Source: Alphaproteobacteria bacterium (GTDB taxonomy: Bacteria > Pseudomonadota > Alphaproteobacteria > UBA8366). Taken from it: a stretch of 6,020 nt of DNA. The stretch covers positions 1 through 6,020 of the forward strand of contig JASLSL010000118.1 of assembly GCA_030743445.1 (NCBI GenBank), given 5' to 3'. Under the pieces are notes generated by a model, which saw nothing but the letters and a program-made list of their open reading frames with translations, was not told the DNA's origin and did not search any database. The position numbers and the translations under genes are program-made. Shown piece by piece: positions 1 to 5,421 of the stretch. How positions within the stretch are numbered: position 1 is the stretch's first letter; each line of letters begins with the position of its first letter.

Positions 1-836
1 TCGGCGCGCACCGGCACCGCGATCTCGGCCGCCGCGGTCGGGGTCGGGGCGCGCACGTCCGCCGCGTGGTCGATCAGGGTCCAGTCGGTCTCGTGGCCGA
101 CGGCGGAGATCAGCGGAATCTCCGAGGCGGCCGCGGCGCGCACCACGACCTCCTCGTTGAACGCCCAGAGATCCTCGATGCTGCCGCCGCCGCGGGCGAC
201 GATCAGCAAGTCCGGGCGTGGCACGGTGCCACCGGCCGTCAGGCCGTTGAACCCCTCGATCGCGGCCGCGACCTGCTCCGCCGCCCCCTCGCCCTGGACC
301 AGCACCGGCCACAGCAGGACGTGGCGCGGAAAACGGTCGGCGAGCCGATGCAAAATATCGCGGATCACCGCGCCGGTCGGCGAGGTGACGACGCCGATCA
401 CCTCCGGCAGGTAGGGCAGTTCGCGCTTGCGGTCTTCGTCGAACAGACCTTCCTCCGCGAGCTTTCGACGGCGCTCCTCGAGGAGCTTCAAGAGTGCGCC
501 CTCGCCCGCGATCTCGAGCGACTCGATGACGATCTGATAGCGCGAACGCTGCGCATAGGTGGTGATCTTGCCGCTCGCGATGACCTCGAGCCCGTCCTCC
601 GGCTGCAGCGTGAGCCGCCCCGCGACCCCGCGCCAACAGACCGCGTCGAGGACCGCCGACTCGTCCTTCAGCGACATGTAGAGATGCCCGGATGCCGCGC
701 GTTTGAAGCCGCTGATCTCGCCCCGGACCCGGACGTAGGAATACGACTCCTCGACCGTGTGCTTGAGCGCGCTCGAGAGCTCGGAAACCGAGTATTCGGG
801 CAGGTTGCCCTCGGGGGTTTTGGAATTATCGGTCAT
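1..836 (-). CDS. xseA: Exodeoxyribonuclease VII large subunit, N-terminal 278 codons (partial)
   Basis: XseA is the large subunit of exonuclease VII, a cytoplasmic nuclease that, with several small XseB subunits, degrades single-stranded DNA into short oligonucleotides during repair. Translating the minus strand from the ATG at 836 gives MTDNSKTPEGNLPEYSVSEL, followed by an OB-fold DNA-binding region (about residues 14-110, with VRVRGEISGFKRAASGHLYM near residues 35-54). The catalytic domain then begins (about residue 125 on), with PEVIGVVTSPTGAVIRDIL at 144-162, VARGGGSIEDLWAFNEE at 213-229 and SAVGHETDWTL at 244-254, then the family's RAPTPTAAAE block at 262-271. The reading frame is uninterrupted and leaves the window at position 1, so the C-terminal coiled-coil part (roughly 150-250 residues in the family) is not visible. 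The start fits the family, whose members begin just before the EYSVSEL block. It is divergent from purD. Confidence 0.97.
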   Translation of the reverse strand, partial: MTDNSKTPEGNLPEYSVSELSSALKHTVEESYSYVRVRGEISGFKRAASGHLYMSLKDESAVLDAVCWRGVAGRLTLQPEDGLEVIASGKITTYAQRSRYQIVIESLEIAGEGALLKLLEERRRKLAEEGLFDEDRKRELPYLPEVIGVVTSPTGAVIRDILHRLADRFPRHVLLWPVLVQGEGAAEQVAAAIEGFNGLTAGGTVPRPDLLIVARGGGSIEDLWAFNEEVVVRAAAASEIPLISAVGHETDWTLIDHAADVRAPTPTAAAEIAVPVRA

Positions 837-848
837 CGCACCGGCGCT

Positions 849-877
849 ATGATATGTAGGACCGCGCGAATTGGCAA
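849..877 (-). promoter_or_regulatory. Sigma70-like promoter for xseA
   Basis: On the minus strand TTGCCA (877-872) is separated by exactly 17 bp from TATCAT (854-849), a good match to the housekeeping -35/-10 consensus. Transcription would begin near 842, only about 6 nt before the xseA ATG at 836, so the mRNA would be nearly leaderless; no Shine-Dalgarno sequence is visible before that ATG. On the plus strand the same AT-rich patch reads TATGAT (848-853), a possible -10 for purD, but I see no good -35 at a suitable distance. Confidence 0.5.
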
Positions 878-896
878 AAGCGTTCGAGGGATTTTC

Positions 897-2177
897 ATGA
901 AGGTTCTTGTCGTCGGATCGGGCGGTCGCGAGCACGCCTTGTGCTGGACCATCGCCGCCTCGCCGCTGTGCGACGAGCTCTACTGCGCGCCGGGCAACGC
1001 GGGCATCGCCGAGGAGGCCGAATGCGTCGATATCGGCGCCGGGGATGTCGACGGCCTGCTCGCCTTCGCGCAAGAGAATGCCATCGACTTCGTCGTCGTC
1101 GGTCCCGAGGGGCCCCTGGTGCTCGGCCTGGTCGACAGGCTGGAGGCGGCCGGGATCAAGGCCTTCGGGCCGAGTGCGGCGGCCGCCGAGCTGGAGGGCT
1201 CGAAGGGCTTCACCAAGGACCTGTGCCGCAAATACGACATCCCGACCGCGGCCTACGAGCGCTTCACCGATGCCGGCGCGGCCAAGGCCTATATCGCCGC
1301 CCAAGGCGCCCCGATCGTGGTCAAGGCCGACGGGCTCGCCGCCGGCAAGGGGGTGACCGTGGCCGAGAGCGTCGAGGAGGCGCAGCAGGCGGTCGAGGAT
1401 TGCCTCCTCGGCGGGCGCTTCGGCGAGGCCGGCAACGAGGTGGTGGTCGAGGCCTGCCTCGTCGGCGAGGAGGTCAGCGTGTTCGCGCTCTCGGATGGCA
1501 AGACCGCGCTGACTCTGGCCTCGGCCCAGGACCACAAGGCGGTCTTCGACGGCGACAAGGGGCCCAACACCGGCGGCATGGGCGCCTACAGCCCGGCCCC
1601 GGTGATGACCGAGGCGTTGGCTGCCGAAGTCGACGAGCGCATCATCCGCCGCACCATCGAGGCGATGGCCGCCGAGGGCAAGCCCTACAAGGGCGTGCTC
1701 TATGCCGGGCTGATGATCACCCAGGACGGGCCGGAGCTGATCGAATACAACGTCCGCTTCGGCGACCCGGAAAGCCAGGTGCTGATGCCGCGGTTGATGT
1801 CGGATTTGCTGCCGGCGCTGATCGCGTCCGCCGACGGGGTGCTCGATAGCCTCGATTTGCGCTGGTACGACGAGGCGGCGCTGACCGTGGTGATGGCCTC
1901 CAAGGGCTATCCCGGCGACTACGAGAAGGGCACCCTAATCGAGGGGCTCGAGGCCGCCGGTTCGGACGACAACGTACTGATCTTCCATGCCGGCACGGCG
2001 CGAGGTGCCAACGGCGAGCTGTTGGCCACGGGCGGGCGGGTGCTCAACGTCACCGGGCGCGGCGCCACCGTCGAGGAGGCCCAGCTTCGCGCCTACGCGG
2101 CGGTCGACAAGGTCGAGTGGGAAGGCGGCTTCTGCCGCCGCGACATCGGCTGGCGCGCGATCGGGCGGGAGAGTTAG
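897..2177 (+). CDS. purD: Phosphoribosylamine--glycine ligase (GAR synthetase)
   Basis: PurD catalyses the second step of de novo purine synthesis, joining glycine to 5-phosphoribosylamine with ATP to form GAR, in the cytoplasm. The 426-residue protein has the family's usual length. The N-terminal domain opens with MKVLVVGSGGREHALCW, and the PEGPLVLGLVD segment follows near residue 70. The ATP-grasp domain shows VVKADGLAAGKGVTVA (about 140-155), NTGGMGAYSP (about 223-232) and the GARS signature YNVRFGDPESQ (about 284-294), and the C-terminal domain follows. The ATG at 897 is preceded by GAGGG (886-890) at 6 nt spacing and gives the canonical N-terminus. The frame stays open far upstream only because it runs antisense to xseA. 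It is divergent from xseA and convergent with tadA, overlapping tadA's stop by 4 bp. Confidence 0.98.
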   Translation: MKVLVVGSGGREHALCWTIAASPLCDELYCAPGNAGIAEEAECVDIGAGDVDGLLAFAQENAIDFVVVGPEGPLVLGLVDRLEAAGIKAFGPSAAAAELEGSKGFTKDLCRKYDIPTAAYERFTDAGAAKAYIAAQGAPIVVKADGLAAGKGVTVAESVEEAQQAVEDCLLGGRFGEAGNEVVVEACLVGEEVSVFALSDGKTALTLASAQDHKAVFDGDKGPNTGGMGAYSPAPVMTEALAAEVDERIIRRTIEAMAAEGKPYKGVLYAGLMITQDGPELIEYNVRFGDPESQVLMPRLMSDLLPALIASADGVLDSLDLRWYDEAALTVVMASKGYPGDYEKGTLIEGLEAAGSDDNVLIFHAGTARGANGELLATGGRVLNVTGRGATVEEAQLRAYAAVDKVEWEGGFCRRDIGWRAIGRES

Positions 2178-2635
2178 TCCCGCAACCCCTGGAAGAACTC
2201 GGTCAGCAGCTCCCCGCAGCGAATCTCCTCGATGCCGCCATAGACCTCGGGCGCGTGGTGGCAGGTCGCCTGATTGAAGAACCGCGGCCCGTGCTCGACC
2301 GCCCCGCCCTTGGTGTCGTAGGCGCCGAAGTACAAGCGCCGGATGCGGGCGAAGCTGATCGCCGCGGCGCACATCGCACAGGGCTCCAGCGTCACGTAGA
2401 GATCGCAGTCGGGGAGCCGCGGCGCGCCCCGCCCGGCGGCGGCGGCCCTGATCGCCAGCAACTCGGCATGGGCCGAGGGGTCGTTGTCGCGCTCGGTCCG
2501 GTTGTGGGCTTGGGCCAGCACCTCGCCCGAGGCGGCATCGACGACGACGGCGCCGATCGGCGCTTCGCCCGCCGCCGCCGCCGCCGCGGCCTCGCCGAGC
2601 GCGAGTTCCATCGGGGATGTCGCCTGGGCCGCCAT
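2174..2635 (-). CDS. tadA: tRNA-specific adenosine deaminase (wobble A34 to inosine)
   Basis: TadA deaminates adenosine 34 of tRNA-Arg(ACG) to inosine so one tRNA reads several arginine codons. It is a zinc-dependent cytidine-deaminase-fold enzyme acting as a homodimer. The 153-residue product carries the zinc and proton-shuttle motif HAE (H56, E58), followed by LYVTLEPCAMCAAA with zinc ligands C86 and C89. Its N-terminal part APIGAVVVDAASGEVLAQAHN and later RIRRLYFGAYDTKGGA also fit. I chose the ATG at 2635 because AGGG lies 7 nt upstream; a second ATG eight codons in (2611) is possible. The reading frame stays open upstream across the neighbouring membrane gene, but that extension is in the wrong frame for it and has no family resemblance. 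It lies 47 nt after the membrane protein gene on the same strand, suggesting an operon. The family also includes guanine and other nucleoside deaminases, but the length and the EPCAMC context favour TadA. Confidence 0.92.
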   Translation of the reverse strand: MAAQATSPMELALGEAAAAAAAGEAPIGAVVVDAASGEVLAQAHNRTERDNDPSAHAELLAIRAAAAGRGAPRLPDCDLYVTLEPCAMCAAAISFARIRRLYFGAYDTKGGAVEHGPRFFNQATCHHAPEVYGGIEEIRCGELLTEFFQGLRD

Positions 2636-2682
2636 CGCCCGACCCTGAAGCCGGGCGCGGGCGGCGTCAAGCGGCGCCTGTC

Positions 2683-3345
2683 CTAGGCGGTGTCCCGCGC
2701 CAGGCGCCGCGATTTCAGGATCGCGGCGAGGTGGGTGATGGTGAACAACGGCACGAAGAAGCCGGGGATCAGGATCAGCGGCATCACCGTCGTCGGCGCC
2801 ATGGTCACCGCCGGCTGGTAGATCGCCGCGAAGCCACCCGAGGACAACACCCCGGTGCCGACCGCGACGACGAAGTCCAAAATCCCGACCGCATGCCAGG
2901 CGGCGAAGCGCCGGCTCGCCGCGAACTCCGGCTTGGCGCCGAGGCGCCACGCGATGTAGGGCGCGGTCACCGCGATGGAGATGTCGCCGAGCCCGGCCGG
3001 CCAGGCGAAGAGCCCGGGCAAGGCGCCCATGAGATGCAGCACGATGAAGGAGAACCCGACCGTGCGCCACGCGTGAATCACGGTGAGCAAACGCAGGTCG
3101 ATGCGGTCGACGAAGTCGCGCACCCCGGTGCTGGTCACATAAAATCCGAGGAAGCCGGCCACCGGCAGGGCCACCGCCAACATCGTCGGCAGCGGGGGCG
3201 TGCCAAGCGGCACTTGGAAGGCGCCGCGGGAAGCCAGCGTGAAGATCACCGCGAACCAGAGGGCGAGCCCCGTGGCGATCGCCACCCAAACCAGTTTCGA
3301 CCGGTCGGCGGTGTGTTCGGTTTTTAAGTCTTCGGTTGCAGTCAT
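2683..3345 (-). CDS. Uncharacterised multi-pass inner-membrane protein, 220 residues
   Basis: I do not recognise a named function. After a charged, cytosol-like N-terminus (MTATEDLKTEHTADRSK) come hydrophobic segments at about 18-39, 53-74, 86-114 (with a second stretch to about 133), 150-170 and 185-209, so probably five or six membrane passes, and a basic C-terminus (KSRRLARD). The stretch LPGLFAWPAGLGD (109-121) followed by TAPYIAWRL resembles a pattern I associate with uncharacterised proteobacterial membrane proteins. Histidines lie in or at the edge of predicted helices (H91, H104, H151, H205), which could bind haem or metal, but this is speculative. The ATG at 3345 has a strong Shine-Dalgarno AAAGGAG (3360-3354) at 8 nt. 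It is 47 nt upstream of tadA on the same strand. Upstream lie a strong promoter and two matching palindromes, which suggests regulated expression. Confidence 0.85.
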   Translation of the reverse strand: MTATEDLKTEHTADRSKLVWVAIATGLALWFAVIFTLASRGAFQVPLGTPPLPTMLAVALPVAGFLGFYVTSTGVRDFVDRIDLRLLTVIHAWRTVGFSFIVLHLMGALPGLFAWPAGLGDISIAVTAPYIAWRLGAKPEFAASRRFAAWHAVGILDFVVAVGTGVLSSGGFAAIYQPAVTMAPTTVMPLILIPGFFVPLFTITHLAAILKSRRLARDTA

Positions 3346-3451
3346 GTCTCGATCTCCTTTCAGGTTCGGCTTTTGAAATAACGCTTGGTTTGGTTGCTCG
3401 CCCGTTCACTCATCGGCGCGTCGACAGTTCGTGTCCCGTTTCATTGTTAGA

Positions 3452-3461
3452 TGTATCTACA
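3452..3461. promoter_or_regulatory. Candidate operator half of a pair: TGTATCTACA
   Basis: TGTATCTACA differs at one position from the perfect palindrome TGTATATACA 67 bp to the right. It overlaps another exact dyad, TAGAT-GT-ATCTA (3448-3459). If the promoter at 3521-3548 is used, this copy lies in the leader of the membrane gene, downstream of the start site. Regulator unknown. Confidence 0.35.
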
Positions 3462-3509
3462 CCTATTTACCGAAAGCGATTTACCCCAAGTTGAGTTTCG
3501 TTGTTCATC

Positions 3510-3515
3510 TATAAT
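3510..3515 (+). promoter_or_regulatory. Possible -10 element directed towards rluB
   Basis: TATAAT is a perfect consensus -10 hexamer on the plus strand. The best -35-like hexamer upstream, TTGAGT (3491-3496), is only 13 bp away, which is too short for a normal sigma70 promoter, so the call is weak. If real, rluB would have a leader of about 165 nt that includes the GC-rich repeat. Confidence 0.25.
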
Positions 3516-3518
3516 AAG

Positions 3519-3528
3519 TGTATATACA
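3519..3528. promoter_or_regulatory. Candidate operator: perfect palindrome TGTATATACA
   Basis: This is a perfect 10-bp palindrome in an AT-rich patch, placed across the -10 of the minus-strand promoter for the membrane gene, where a repressor would block RNA polymerase. Its near copy at 3452-3461 strengthens the operator reading. The TGTA/TACA dyad is the kind of site used by several winged-helix repressor families (PadR-type sites contain ATGT/ACAT), but no regulator gene is visible here. Confidence 0.4.
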
Positions 3529-3548
3529 TATATCATGCTTCGAGTCAA
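3521..3548 (-). promoter_or_regulatory. Sigma70-like promoter for the membrane protein-tadA operon
   Basis: On the minus strand TTGACT (3548-3543) and TATATA (3526-3521) are separated by 16 bp, a strong match to the housekeeping consensus. Transcription would start near 3513, leaving an untranslated leader of about 168 nt before the ATG at 3345. The -10 lies inside the palindrome TGTATATACA. Confidence 0.5.
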
Positions 3549-3565
3549 GCCCCGGATTTCGGGGC
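3549..3565. repeat. Small GC-rich hairpin
   Basis: GCCCCG (3549-3554) and CGGGGC (3560-3565) are perfect complements around the 5-nt loop GATTT. No T run follows on either strand, so it is not a classical intrinsic terminator. It sits directly upstream of the -35 of the minus-strand promoter and within the putative rluB leader. Confidence 0.35.
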
Positions 3566-3592
3566 CATGACTTCATCGCCGAGGACCGGCCA

Positions 3593-3644
3593 AAGTTGCC
3601 TCGGGCCGGGCCGGCGTCCTAAGTTGCCTCGGGCCGGGCCGGCG
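3593..3644. repeat. 24-bp perfect tandem direct repeat in the rluB leader
   Basis: The 24-bp unit starting AAGTTGCCTCGGGCC and ending GGGCCGGCG occurs at 3593-3616 and, identically, at 3621-3644, with TCCT between, giving a 28-bp period. It is followed by GC-rich sequence with two GCGGCCGC octamers. It ends about 43 bp before the chosen rluB start. Slippage duplication is the simplest origin; a regulatory role is not shown. Confidence 0.8.
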
Positions 3645-3673
3645 GCCGCGCCGCGCCGGCGGCCGCACCGCCC

Positions 3674-3678
3674 AAGGG
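3674..3678 (+). promoter_or_regulatory. Shine-Dalgarno that decides the rluB start
   Basis: AAGGG abuts the ATG at 3679 with no spacing, so it cannot serve that codon, but it lies 9 nt before the ATG at 3688. This favours the downstream start, giving MIEDKPQRIAKRL. Confidence 0.55.
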
Positions 3679-3687
3679 ATGCCGCCG

Positions 3688-4449
3688 ATGATCGAGGACA
3701 AACCGCAACGCATCGCCAAGCGCCTCGCCCGCGCCGGCCTCTGCTCGCGCCGCGAGGCCGAGCGCCTGATCGCCCAGGGCCGGGTCTCGGTCGACGGCAA
3801 GGTGCTGGAGAGCCCGGCGGTCAACGTGACGGCGGCGAGCCGGATCACGCTCGACGGCGAGGCGGTGCCCGAGCCCGAGGCGACCCGGCTCTGGCGCTTC
3901 CACAAGCCGACCGGCGTGGTGACCACGTCGCGCGATCCCGAGGGCAGGCCGACCGTGTTCGACCGCCTGCCGGAGGGAATGCCGCGGGTCGTGGCGGTCG
4001 GTCGGCTCGATCTTTCGTCGGAAGGCCTGCTGCTGGTGACCAACGACGGCGAGTTGGCGCGCCGGTTGGAGCTACCCTCGACCGGCTGGGTCCGGCGCTA
4101 TCGCATCCGCGTCCACGGACGGGTCGTCCAAGAGGACTTGGAGAAACTCGCCACGGGCGTCGAGATCGAGGGTGTCAAATACGGGCCGGTGCGCGCCGCG
4201 CTCGACCGCCAGCAGGGCGCCAACGCGTGGCTCACCATGGCGCTGGCCGAGGGCAAGAACCGCGAGATCCGCCGCCTCTGCGCCCATCTCGGCTACGACG
4301 TCAACCGGCTGATCCGGACCAGCTTCGGCCCGTTCCAGCTCGGCAACCTGAGGCGCGGCGCGGTCGCCGAGGTGACGGGCAAGGTGTTGCGCGAACAACT
4401 CGGCGGTGGGCAGCCGAAGGAAAGGTCCCGTGCGCGTCGTCGCCGGTAG
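3688..4449 (+). CDS. rluB: rRNA pseudouridine synthase of the RsuA/RluB/E/F family, probably RluB
   Basis: Enzymes of this family isomerise a specific uridine in rRNA to pseudouridine during ribosome assembly; RluB acts on U2605 of 23S rRNA (E. coli numbering). The 253-residue product begins with an S4 RNA-binding domain (about 7-50: RIAKRLARAGLCSRREAERL, then GRVSVDGK). The catalytic domain has FHKPTGVVTT (71-80), the active-site motif GRLDLSSEGLLLVTNDG (105-121) with catalytic D108, and the conserved EGKNREIRRL (188-197). The C-terminus is short and arginine-rich. An in-frame ATG three codons earlier (3679) is possible, but the Shine-Dalgarno spacing favours 3688. Its 3' end overlaps rsmD by 20 bp, indicating coupled translation of two rRNA modification enzymes. 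The choice of RluB over RluE or RluF rests on the rsmD linkage and general similarity, so exact target specificity is inferred. Confidence 0.9.
   Translation: MIEDKPQRIAKRLARAGLCSRREAERLIAQGRVSVDGKVLESPAVNVTAASRITLDGEAVPEPEATRLWRFHKPTGVVTTSRDPEGRPTVFDRLPEGMPRVVAVGRLDLSSEGLLLVTNDGELARRLELPSTGWVRRYRIRVHGRVVQEDLEKLATGVEIEGVKYGPVRAALDRQQGANAWLTMALAEGKNREIRRLCAHLGYDVNRLIRTSFGPFQLGNLRRGAVAEVTGKVLREQLGGGQPKERSRARRRR
4417..4425 (+). promoter_or_regulatory. Shine-Dalgarno inside rluB that decides the rsmD start
   Basis: The purine-rich AAGGAAAGG contains AAGGA (4417-4421) 8 nt before the GTG at 4430. The alternative GTG at 4406 has no comparable site and would add eight residues (MGSRRKGP) before the conserved RVVAG start. 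Confidence 0.6.
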
Positions 4450-5017
4450 GCACCGCGGTCGGCGCCTCGTGGCGCCGAAGGGACGGGCGGTGCGTCCGAC
4501 CTCGGACCGGGCGCGGGGCGCGTTGTTCGACATCCTGACCCATCTCGCCCGCACCGGCGAAGGCCCGGCGCTGGCGGAGGCACGGGTGCTCGACGCCTTC
4601 GCCGGCACCGGGGCGCTCGGCCTGGAGGCGCTGTCGCGCGGCGCGGCGCACGCGAGCTTCATGGAGCGCGACCGCGCGGCGCTCGAGGCGCTCGGCCGCA
4701 ACATCGAGGCCTGCGGCGAGACCGCAAGCACCGAAATTCTGCGCGTCGATGCGACACGGCCGCCCGCCGCCGGCGCGGCTTGCCATATCGTCTTCCTCGA
4801 TCCGCCCTACGGCGAGGGGCTCGCGGCGAGGGCGTTGGCGGCGCTGGCCGCGAAAGGCTGGCTCGCCCCGGGTGCGATCGCAGCGATCGAGATCGGCGCG
4901 CGCGAGGATTTCGATCCGCCGGACGGGTTCGCCCTCCACGACGAACGCCGCTACGGCGCGGCGCGGATCGTGATCGTCACGCGCGCGCCCGAGAGCCCCG
5001 CGACCATAGTCCGATAA
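4430..5017 (+). CDS. rsmD: 16S rRNA (guanine-N2)-methyltransferase, m2G966
   Basis: RsmD transfers a methyl group from S-adenosylmethionine to N2 of G966 of 16S rRNA, near the ribosomal P site, during small-subunit assembly. The 195-residue product starts (from GTG) MRVVAGRHRGRRL, then VRPTSDRARGALFDIL (21-36). The SAM-binding motif I is DAFAGTGALGLEALSRGA (55-72), and the catalytic motif IV DPPYGEG is at 124-130. This order and the length are typical of RsmD. I chose GTG 4430 over GTG 4406 because of the Shine-Dalgarno site and because family members usually start M-R-I/V-V-G. It overlaps the end of rluB by 20 bp, so the two are almost certainly co-transcribed. The stop TAA (5015-5017) lies in the imperfect inverted repeat GTCCGATAATCGGGAC (5009-5024), which lacks a T run and is not a clear terminator. 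Confidence 0.96.
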   Translation: MRVVAGRHRGRRLVAPKGRAVRPTSDRARGALFDILTHLARTGEGPALAEARVLDAFAGTGALGLEALSRGAAHASFMERDRAALEALGRNIEACGETASTEILRVDATRPPAAGAACHIVFLDPPYGEGLAARALAALAAKGWLAPGAIAAIEIGAREDFDPPDGFALHDERRYGAARIVIVTRAPESPATIVR

Positions 5018-5123
5018 TCGGGACCACTCGGGAGCCAGGGTTCAGGCGCCAAACTTGGAGGGTCGATCGCCCTTGCTTGGCCGCAAAGAGCAAGCGGTCG
5101 AGTCTCGGTCCGAGTGGTTAATC
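5015..5123. repeat. Segment bounded by inverted repeats, possible small non-autonomous element or structured RNA
   Basis: ACCACTCGG (5023-5031) is exactly complementary to CCGAGTGGT (5110-5118), 78 bp apart. Inside is a second hairpin, CTTGCT (5072-5077) with AGCAAG (5089-5094), and at the right end CTCGG-T-CCGAG (5104-5114). TAATC occurs on both sides (5015-5019 and 5119-5123), as a target-site duplication would, but the left copy is 3 bp away from the inverted repeat. A miniature transposable element, a folded RNA or chance are all possible. Confidence 0.3.
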
Positions 5124-5199
5124 AGTGTCCGCTAATAGTCACGAGCGAACGTAATTAGTCGTTGCCATTAATGTCCGCTCCTGACCCAAGGCGGACATT
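5124..5199. repeat. Two REP-like hairpin units built on TGTCCGCT
   Basis: The second unit (5170-5199) is a clean hairpin: AATGTCCGC (5170-5178) pairs perfectly over 9 bp with GCGGACATT (5191-5199) around a 12-nt loop. A degenerate relative (5124-5153) starts AGTGTCCGCT and ends AGCGAACGTA. Short palindromes with this TGTCCGC/GCGGACA core resemble repeated intergenic elements I recall from alphaproteobacterial genomes; genome-wide copy number cannot be judged from one window. Confidence 0.55.
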
Positions 5200-5266
5200 C
5201 GGAGTACCCCGAAAATTGAGTCAATGTCCCAATTTAGCTGAGTGTATTGCCCCTCAGTCTAGTTGT

Positions 5267-5419
5267 TCAATCGTCCCCCGTATCGAGCATCGATCGGGCC
5301 ATTTCCAGCAACTCAGCTCGGCGATAGGGCTTGTTGAGCGGGTTCACACCTGGGTCCAACAGCCCATTGGTCCCTCCCCTTACTGGTGGTTGCTGGCGCC
5401 GGGCCTCGTTGGGCTTTTT
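5267..5419 (-). pseudogene. Decayed C-terminal tail of a response-regulator receiver (REC) domain
   Basis: On the minus strand the frame ending at TGA 5269-5267 reads GLLDPGVNP, LNKPYRRAELLE and MARSMLDTGDD. This matches the end of a CheY-like receiver domain: the beta-5 strand with the conserved lysine and following proline (KP, lysine codon about 5332-5330), then helix 5 ending near VRxxLD. Further upstream NEARRQQPPV resembles the helix 3/beta 4 region, but the usual hydrophobic beta-4 strand and TGY-like segment are missing, suggesting an internal deletion. No phospho-acceptor Asp block is present, and the frame then runs antisense into the 145-residue gene without resemblance to a REC domain. 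I read it as the stub of a hybrid sensor kinase or response regulator cut off by the neighbouring lower-GC DNA. Confidence 0.55.
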
Positions 5420-5421
5420 CC

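Larger units (their letters stand above)
3346..3687. other. Intergenic control region between the membrane gene and rluB
   Basis: This 342-bp gap between divergent genes has no convincing gene. The left half (about 3420-3540) is strikingly AT-rich for this genome and holds promoter-like hexamers on both strands plus two related palindromes. The right half (about 3545-3687) is very GC-rich, with a short hairpin, a 24-bp tandem repeat and two GCGGCCGC octamers (3642-3649 and 3659-3666). The sites are listed separately. Confidence 0.7.

Noticed and set aside
66..896. In-frame extension of purD upstream of 897, making a 703-residue frame
   Set aside because: The extension is antisense to the well-supported xseA frame and has no protein family character; a Shine-Dalgarno and canonical N-terminus support 897.
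2636..3409. In-frame upstream extension of tadA to a 411-residue frame
   Set aside because: It is read in a different frame from the membrane protein, which has clear hydrophobic segments and its own strong ribosome site; open frames of this sort are expected at such high GC.
3360..3508. Short leader ORFs on the minus strand (13 residues from ATG 3508, 17 residues from ATG 3413)
   Set aside because: They have no visible Shine-Dalgarno and no run of a single amino acid to suggest attenuation. The second ends at the membrane gene's ribosome site, which is suggestive but not enough.
5009..5024. Intrinsic terminator after rsmD
   Set aside because: The inverted repeat GTCCGATAATCGGGAC is imperfect, includes the stop codon and is not followed by a T run.
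5023..5118. A tRNA gene of serine or selenocysteine type, because of the acceptor-like inverted repeat and length
   Set aside because: No T-arm with the TTCGANT loop and no D-arm or anticodon arm could be fitted inside.
5124..5199. CRISPR array
   Set aside because: There are only two dissimilar units with no constant repeat-spacer pattern; they are palindromic hairpin elements.
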